Positions 6,014-10,428 of a stretch of DNA of 10,428 bases are shown one piece after another (within the stretch, counting starts at the first letter, position 1; the number at the start of each line of letters is the position of its first letter). This DNA comes from Darwinibacter acetoxidans_A (GTDB lineage: Bacteria; Bacillota; Limnochordia; Darwinibacteriales; Darwinibacteriaceae). The position numbers and the translations under genes are program-made. The stretch spans positions 1 through 10,428 of the forward strand of contig JBHGWS010000064.1 of assembly GCA_041936745.1 (NCBI GenBank). The letters run 5' to 3'. Under the pieces are notes generated by a model, which had not been told where the DNA came from, did not search any database, and saw only the letters and a list, made by a program, of their open reading frames with translations.

Positions 6014-7210
6014 TTAAGCAGGGCCTTTTTGCGGCTGCCAAACCCGGTACGTGTTTTTACCGGCCTGTTTAGCTGCATACATGGCTTGATCGGCCATCAG
6101 CATCAATTGATGCTTATCCGCGGTATCTTCCGGCGAAGAAGCAATGCCGATGGAAACCGTGATGGGCTGCTGCCAATCGGCATAAGGCAGGGATTTTAAC
6201 TCGCCCTGAATCCTTTCGGCAACCACCTTGGCACTGCCGCTGTTCATGGCCGGCAGGAGGACTACAAACTCTTCACCGCCGTAGCGGATAACCCGATCGT
6301 TTTGGCGGACGCTTTTTGTAATTGTTGCCGCCAAAAGTTTAAGGACGCGATCACCCTCGGCATGGCCGTAAAGATCATTGAACTTACTGAAATCGTCAAT
6401 ATCAATAAACAAAGCAGCCAAGGATTCTACCCGCGGGCTTGCCAGCCAGTTGTTGAGATAGCGAAAGTTGTAAACCTGCGTCATTTCATCGATGACCAGT
6501 TCCTGCTCCAGCTCTTTTCTGATTTCCCGCTCATCCTGCACCACAGCACCTATGCGGAGCAGAATTGACAGCTGGATGAGAAAAAGGCTGAACAAAATCA
6601 AGCCTCCTAACCCGTACCTAACAGCGAAAAGAGTGAAGATAAAGCCGATATGGCCGTTGCCTAAGGCCATTAAAAAGCCCTTAAACCCAAAAGAAGCCAA
6701 TTGCCGGCGCCAGCTGCGCGCTGCCCAAATAGAAACCATAGCTGTGACCAGCAGTATATTTGTGATAATGTAAGTCAGGCCCGCACCGATAACGGCGATA
6801 ATATCCCGGGGGTAAACCGGCACGGGCGATCCCCGAAACAGCCGGTAAACCAAAGTGCCGGCCACAGCGCTTAAAGCAAATTGGGAGACATTAAATAAAA
6901 TCCGCCGCCAGGATTTTTTGCCCCTGTAGCCGTCAGCCAAGCCGCCTACCGACGCCAAAATTACGGCAGGCGTGGTACCCATTAAAGCGACTACTGCAAA
7001 AAGGACAGCTGAACCAAGGGAGTAACCGCGGTTTTCGCCGACGGTTGCCGGAAAACAGTGAAAGTAAATGTTGAGAATCAAAAGCACCAAAAGTTCGGGC
7101 CACCTCTCCCAGGGTATGCCGTCGTAAAATACGATCGAGGCGCCCAAAGCAGCCGCGGCCGTTAAAAAAACAGAAGCAGTATAAAGTCTGGGAGACCGGA
7201 CAGCCTGCAT
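6014..7210 (-). CDS. Membrane-bound GGDEF diguanylate cyclase, copy A
   Basis: This synthesises the second messenger cyclic di-GMP from two GTP. The 398-residue protein has an N-terminal membrane region (about residues 8-220) with several hydrophobic helices. That region includes a KKSWRRILFNVSQFALSAVAGTLVY segment of a type seen ahead of GGDEF and HD-GYP domains in Firmicutes. A short coiled stretch (about 222-240) leads to a full GGDEF domain (about 240-392). FIDIDDF (268-274) carries a metal-binding Asp, GGEEF is at 311-315, and an RxxD product-inhibition site (RQND, 302-305) sits five residues before it. No EAL or HD-GYP domain is attached. The ATG at 7210 follows GGGAGGGGAATGT. A longer in-frame reading up to 8041 exists but crosses the decayed copy B and is not a real N-terminus. 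It is followed 27 bases later by glsA. Confidence 0.9.
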   Translation of the reverse strand: MQAVRSPRLYTASVFLTAAAALGASIVFYDGIPWERWPELLVLLILNIYFHCFPATVGENRGYSLGSAVLFAVVALMGTTPAVILASVGGLADGYRGKKSWRRILFNVSQFALSAVAGTLVYRLFRGSPVPVYPRDIIAVIGAGLTYIITNILLVTAMVSIWAARSWRRQLASFGFKGFLMALGNGHIGFIFTLFAVRYGLGGLILFSLFLIQLSILLRIGAVVQDEREIRKELEQELVIDEMTQVYNFRYLNNWLASPRVESLAALFIDIDDFSKFNDLYGHAEGDRVLKLLAATITKSVRQNDRVIRYGGEEFVVLLPAMNSGSAKVVAERIQGELKSLPYADWQQPITVSIGIASSPEDTADKHQLMLMADQAMYAAKQAGKNTYRVWQPQKGPA

Positions 7211-7298
7211 ACATTCCCCTCCCGCAGTAGCACCGATTTGTATACATAATTTCTCTATACCGCGGCCTAATCCTGCCCTCAAAGGGGAATTCGTCAAA

Positions 7299-8443
7299 CT
7301 ATTGCAAGAATTTAAGGTCAGCTGCCGCCGACACAATTGGGGTGCCCTGCCGCTCCCAAATACAGCACGTATTCTTGCCGGCACTTTTCGCCGCGTACAT
7401 GGCTTGGTCCGCAAATAACAGCAGCTGATGCCGATCTTTTGTGTCCTCCGGCAGAGAAGCAATCCCGATGGAAACGGTAATGGGCTCCCGCTCTCTGGCA
7501 CACGGCATTTTTTGCAGGTTGTTTTGAATGCGGCGGGCGCCCTTTTCAGCCGCCTATTTAGTCGTGTGGGGCAGAAGCACAACGAACTCTTCGCCGCCGT
7601 AGCGGATGACCTTGTCTTGTTCCCGCAGGCTTTTACCCGATCCCCTTCGGCGTGGCCGTAGCGGGCGTTAAAAAGCTTGAAGTCATCTATGTCTAAAAAA
7701 AGAGCGGCCACCGCCTTCTTTTGGGAAAACGCCAACCGCTCATTTAAATAACGGAAATTATAAACTTTTGCCATTTCATGCGGACACAATTTTTTCTCTA
7801 TTACTCTGCGTTTTTCACTTTCTTCTTTGGCCGCGGCGCCCAGCCGCAGCAGCGTTGCCAGCCAAAGCAGCAAAAGGGCGAATAAAACGAGGCCGATATA
7901 ACCGCTACCCAAGCTGACTAAGACGCCTTCAAAACCCCACAAAGCCAACTGCCGGCGCCAAGCCCGCCCTTCCCGGAAGAAGACTACGGCCGTTACGAGC
8001 AGAATATTAGTGAAGATGTAGCCGAGGCCGCCTAAAATCATGGCCCGCAGGTGGTTTGGGAATATGGGCTTTCCCCCGCCCCCAATTTTTCGTAAATAAG
8101 GCGGCCCGCCAGGTCGCTTAAGGCAGCTTGGGAGATGTTAAACAAGATCCGATCCCACGACTTTCGCCCCGCGTAACCATCAGCTAAAGCACCCAAGCCC
8201 GCTAAAAGCATAACCTCGCCGGGGCCCGTCAACCAGATCAAGGGCAACAGTACCGTCGTTCCCAGGGAATACGCCGAAATCGACGGGAAACCAATGGAAA
8301 TAAGCTGTCAATGCCGTAAATATAATTAAGCCCGGCCTGGTTTGGGCGGGCATACTGCGGTAAAAACGGCCGGCTGCTCCTAAAGCTGCAGCTGTAACAA
8401 AAAAGACTGCTCCGTACAGTTTGGCTTGGTGCTTTGTCTGCAC
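7299..8443 (-). pseudogene. Decayed GGDEF diguanylate cyclase, copy B
   Basis: This is a broken third paralogue between intact copies A and C. It starts with GTG at 8443 behind an AAGGGGG ribosome binding site, 33 bases after the stop of copy C. Homology to copies A and C runs through all three minus frames. The first frame covers the N-terminus to VDFG, and a frameshift near 8272-8276 moves into YSLGTTVLLPLIWL. A second shift near 8038-8045 moves into ILGGLGYIFTNILL. About 15 codons of the last membrane hairpin are missing near 7890. Near 7632-7637 further codons are lost between GDRV and the I-site, and the frame changes again. An in-frame TAG lies at 7554-7556, after a still readable REQDKVIRYGGEEF. 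The tail TVSIGIASLPED to CCIW then runs to the stop at 7299. Several independent lesions make simple sequencing error unlikely. No functional enzyme is expected. Upstream fragments could still be translated as short membrane peptides. Confidence 0.9.
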
Positions 8444-8476
8444 CGCCGGCCCCCTTCCTGAGCCAACGGCTGCCTT

Positions 8477-9673
8477 TTAGGCCGGATTCTCCTGCTTTGT
8501 CCAAATACAGCAGGTATCTTTGCCGGCTTTCTTGGCAGCATACATGGCCTGATCAGCAATCAACATCAGCTGATGCTTGTCCTTTGTATCCTGGGGCGAG
8601 GAAGCAATGCCAATCGAAACGGTAATGGGCTGCTGCCACTTAGCGTAGGGCAGCTTTCTAAGCTTATCTTGAATCCTTTGGGCAACTTTTTCGGCGCACC
8701 GGCTGTCCATACCCGCTAAAAGGACGACGAATTCTTCGCCGCCGTAGCGGATGACCCGATCATCGGCTCGGACACACTTTTTCACGGTTTCGGCCAAGAT
8801 TTTTAAAACCCGATCGCCTTCCTGATGCCCATAGCGATCATTGAAAAGTTTAAAATCATCGATGTCTATAAATAAGGCGGCAACGGTTTCTTCAGCGGCC
8901 GAGGCCAGCCAGCCGCTTAAATAGCGGAAGTTGTAGACCTTTGTCATCTCGTCAATGATCAATTCGTGCTCCAGCTCCCGGCGGATTTCCCGCTCGCCTT
9001 TGGCCACGGCGCCAATCCTAATCAAAGCAGCCAGCTGCACCAGTAAAACAGCGAAAAGGACCTGCCCGGGAAAACCGTAACTTGCCACGAACAGCGAAAA
9101 GATCAGGCCGATAAATCCACTGCCGATAGATACTAAAATACCGTTCCAGCCGAACAAAGCCAATTGGTGGCGCCAGCTGCGCTTGGTCCAAATGGCCACA
9201 ATAGCCGTAACAAGGAGGATGTTTACCAAAATATAAGTAAGGCCGCCCAGAATAATCGCCTGAATATCGCCGGGGTAAACCGGTACAGCGCCACTTGCCA
9301 ACCGCCGGCAGACAAGGGATCCCGCCGTTGCGCTCACAGCGAATTGGGAGACATTGAATAAAATCCGCTCCCAAGGCTTTTTACCCACATAGCCGTCAAC
9401 TAAGCCGCCAATTGCCGATAACAATACGGCATCGGTTGTGCTGAGTAGGCAGAGGATGGGAAACATGACGGCTGTACCCAGGGAGTAGCTGACCCTGCCG
9501 CCAAATTCCACGGGGAGAGTGTGGAAATAACTGATCAGTAAGGCAAACACCAGCAGTTTATGCCAGCCGCCCCACGAAATACCGTCATAAAATTCAACGG
9601 TGGCGGTTAAAGCGGCAGCTGCAACAAAAAAGATAGCACCGTAATAAAATTTGGAATGGTGTACATCCGCCAC
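8477..9673 (-). CDS. Membrane-bound GGDEF diguanylate cyclase, copy C
   Basis: This is a paralogue of the gene at 6014-7210 with the same layout: a multi-helix membrane region, a short linker, and a GGDEF domain that makes cyclic di-GMP. Numbered from the TTG at 9679 the reading is 400 residues, with FIDIDDF at 270-276, RADD (I-site) at 304-307 and GGEEF at 313-317. I place the start at the GTG at 9673, because the AAGGGGGG ribosome binding site ends six bases before it but only touches the TTG. That start also gives 398 residues, the same as copy A. The conserved KPWERILFNVSQFAVSATAGSL stretch and the FTN/VNILLVTA helix match the other copies. It lies about 60 bases after engB with no clear terminator between them. 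It leads into the decayed copy B 33 bases downstream. Confidence 0.9.
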   Translation of the reverse strand: MADVHHSKFYYGAIFFVAAAALTATVEFYDGISWGGWHKLLVFALLISYFHTLPVEFGGRVSYSLGTAVMFPILCLLSTTDAVLLSAIGGLVDGYVGKKPWERILFNVSQFAVSATAGSLVCRRLASGAVPVYPGDIQAIILGGLTYILVNILLVTAIVAIWTKRSWRHQLALFGWNGILVSIGSGFIGLIFSLFVASYGFPGQVLFAVLLVQLAALIRIGAVAKGEREIRRELEHELIIDEMTKVYNFRYLSGWLASAAEETVAALFIDIDDFKLFNDRYGHQEGDRVLKILAETVKKCVRADDRVIRYGGEEFVVLLAGMDSRCAEKVAQRIQDKLRKLPYAKWQQPITVSIGIASSPQDTKDKHQLMLIADQAMYAAKKAGKDTCCIWTKQENPA

Positions 9674-9736
9674 AAACAACCCCCCTTAACTCACAGCTAA
9701 TGTTGGAGGCTTCGAGATGGAAATAAGTTAATCCTG

Positions 9737-10315
9737 CTATCTTTGGAGAATTTGTTTAACTTTTGTAAGGATTTCGTTTCTCCCATCTCGCGTTTTTGCG
9801 GAAAACAAAACAGGCTCCCCATGCAGTATTTCACCGATCAGCTTTGCCTGCTGTTTCTGCCGGCCGCGGCTGACTTTATCGGCTTTAGTCGCCACCAGGA
9901 TACAGGGCATGTCCATGTTTTTTATCCAAGTGCTCATAATCAGGTCATCTTCTGTTGGTTTATGGCGTAAATCCACCAAGTGCAGCACGCCTATTAAATT
10001 GCGCCGGCCGGTTAAATAACCCTCGATCATGGGCCGCCAGCGCTGCCGAATCCGCTCCGGCACCCTGGCGAAACCATAGCCCGGCAGATCTACGAGGCCG
10101 ATCGTGTCCACACGGTAGAAATTCAGCGTCTGAGTCCGGCCCGGCTGGCTGGAAGTGCGCGCAAATTTTCTCCTGTTTACCAAAGTATTGATCAATGAGG
10201 ATTTACCTACATTAGACCGCCCGACCAGCGCCAACTCCTTCAGATCATGCTTCGGATAGCCCGTCGGATCTACGGCGCTGGTGAGAAATTCCGCATCGTG
10301 AACGTTTATTTTCAT
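9737..10315 (-). CDS. engB: Ribosome biogenesis GTP-binding protein EngB/YsxC
   Basis: This GTPase assists assembly of the large ribosomal subunit and is essential in many bacteria. The 192-residue length is typical. The G1 P-loop is GRSNVGKSS (32-40), the switch region contains GRTQTLNFY (59-67), G3 is DLPGYGFA (76-83), G4 is TKAD (143-146) and G5 is SAK (172-174). All nucleotide-binding motifs are intact. The ATG at 10315 has GGGAG about 11 bases upstream. Only three bases separate it from the stop codon of the partial upstream gene, so the two are co-transcribed. In many Firmicutes engB follows lon, but the visible tail of the upstream gene does not let me confirm that here. The diguanylate cyclase array follows downstream. 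Confidence 0.97.
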   Translation of the reverse strand: MKINVHDAEFLTSAVDPTGYPKHDLKELALVGRSNVGKSSLINTLVNRRKFARTSSQPGRTQTLNFYRVDTIGLVDLPGYGFARVPERIRQRWRPMIEGYLTGRRNLIGVLHLVDLRHKPTEDDLIMSTWIKNMDMPCILVATKADKVSRGRQKQQAKLIGEILHGEPVLFSAKTRDGRNEILTKVKQILQR

Positions 10316-10318
10316 GAT

Positions 10319-10428
10319 CTATTGCTCTCCCATCCAAGGCTGCTCCCCCCGGGCCTCTTCAGTTGGCGGCGGGAAACTTAACGCCCCTTCTTCTTCGGCC
10401 GGTTTTGGAAAAAGAGCAAAATCCAAGA
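10319..10428 (-). CDS. C-terminal end of an unidentified upstream gene (partial)
   Basis: One minus-strand frame is open from the window edge to a TAG at 10319-10321. It gives 35 residues rich in Pro and Glu (around KPAEEEGALSFPPPTEEARG) and ends in MGEQ. The other two frames are interrupted by stops. The stop lies three bases before the engB ATG, and the coding sequence overlaps the engB ribosome binding site, an arrangement typical of an operon. The tail is probably a disordered extension and does not identify the protein. A Lon protease would be the usual neighbour, but nothing here proves it. Confidence 0.5.
   Translation of the reverse strand, partial: LDFALFPKPAEEEGALSFPPPTEEARGEQPWMGEQ

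Larger units (their letters stand above)
6014..9673 (-). repeat. Tandem triplication of a diguanylate cyclase gene
   Basis: Three head-to-tail copies of about 1.2 kb share protein segments along their whole length, such as RILFN(V/I)SQ, NILLVTA, KVYNFRYL or QVYNFRYL, RYGGEEFVVLL, TVSIGIAS and ADQAMYAAK. The same motifs are visible at the DNA level, for example CGCCGTAGCGGAT near 6270, 7595 and 8740. The copies have diverged clearly, so the duplications are not recent. Spacers are 33 bases (C to B) and 88 bases (B to A). No insertion sequence is seen beside the array. Confidence 0.85.

Noticed and set aside
7211..7298. Possible promoter in the spacer before copy A
   Set aside because: A TTGACG hexamer is present on the minus strand at 7292-7297, but the region 17 bases further on is AGGATT, a poor -10 box.
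6014..8041. A 675-residue open frame that looks like a cyclase with two GGDEF-like halves
   Set aside because: It joins one frame of decayed copy B to intact copy A. The middle section (roughly 7210-7635) is translated out of frame relative to copy B homology and has no cyclase-like sequence. Copy A has its own ribosome binding site and ATG at 7210.
1..10428. CRISPR arrays, tRNA or rRNA genes, and insertion sequences
   Set aside because: No regularly spaced short repeats, no tRNA-like cloverleaf sequences, no rRNA signatures and no transposase coding sequence were seen.

Overview
The window looks like a chromosomal segment from a Bacillota (Firmicutes) bacterium of moderate GC, probably a clostridial or Limnochordia-like lineage. 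The evidence is a T-box leader on a tRNA-synthetase gene, strong AGGAGG-type ribosome binding sites, GTG starts, and an EngB-type GTPase. I cannot name a genus from the sequence alone.

Left part (1-2700). A small minus-strand gene (58-549) encodes a TasA/camelysin-like beta-sandwich protein without a signal peptide. A 408-base intergenic region (550-957) separates it from the divergently read thrS. That region holds a sigma-A-type promoter (663-691) and a threonine T-box riboswitch with its terminator (about 700-929). The threonyl-tRNA synthetase (958-2697) keeps its editing, catalytic and anticodon-binding domains but lacks the N-terminal TGS domain.

Middle (2700-5990). From here every gene reads on the minus strand. 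thrS converges on a DUF1349 gene (2857-3465) across two hairpins. Next comes an unrecognised small gene whose start codon is doubtful (3507-3860). The following pair is a membrane protein joining a JAMM/MPN metallopeptidase domain to an outward-facing LysM domain (4073-5053), and a glutaminase glsA (5066-5986) with only 12 bases between them.

Right part (6014-10428). Three tandem paralogues of a membrane-bound GGDEF diguanylate cyclase lie head to tail. The outer two (6014-7210 and 8477-9673) are intact, with GGEEF active sites and RxxD inhibitory sites. The middle copy (7299-8443) is a decayed pseudogene. Upstream of them are engB (9737-10315) and the last 35 codons of an unidentified gene (10319-10428).

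From the right edge to 4073 the genes are codirectional with short gaps, so the GTPase, the cyclic-di-GMP synthases, glutaminase and JAMM-LysM protein may be co-transcribed, with some internal promoters possible. The most unusual items are the JAMM-TM-LysM architecture next to glutaminase, the triplicated cyclase with a decayed middle copy, and the TGS-less ThrRS under T-box control.
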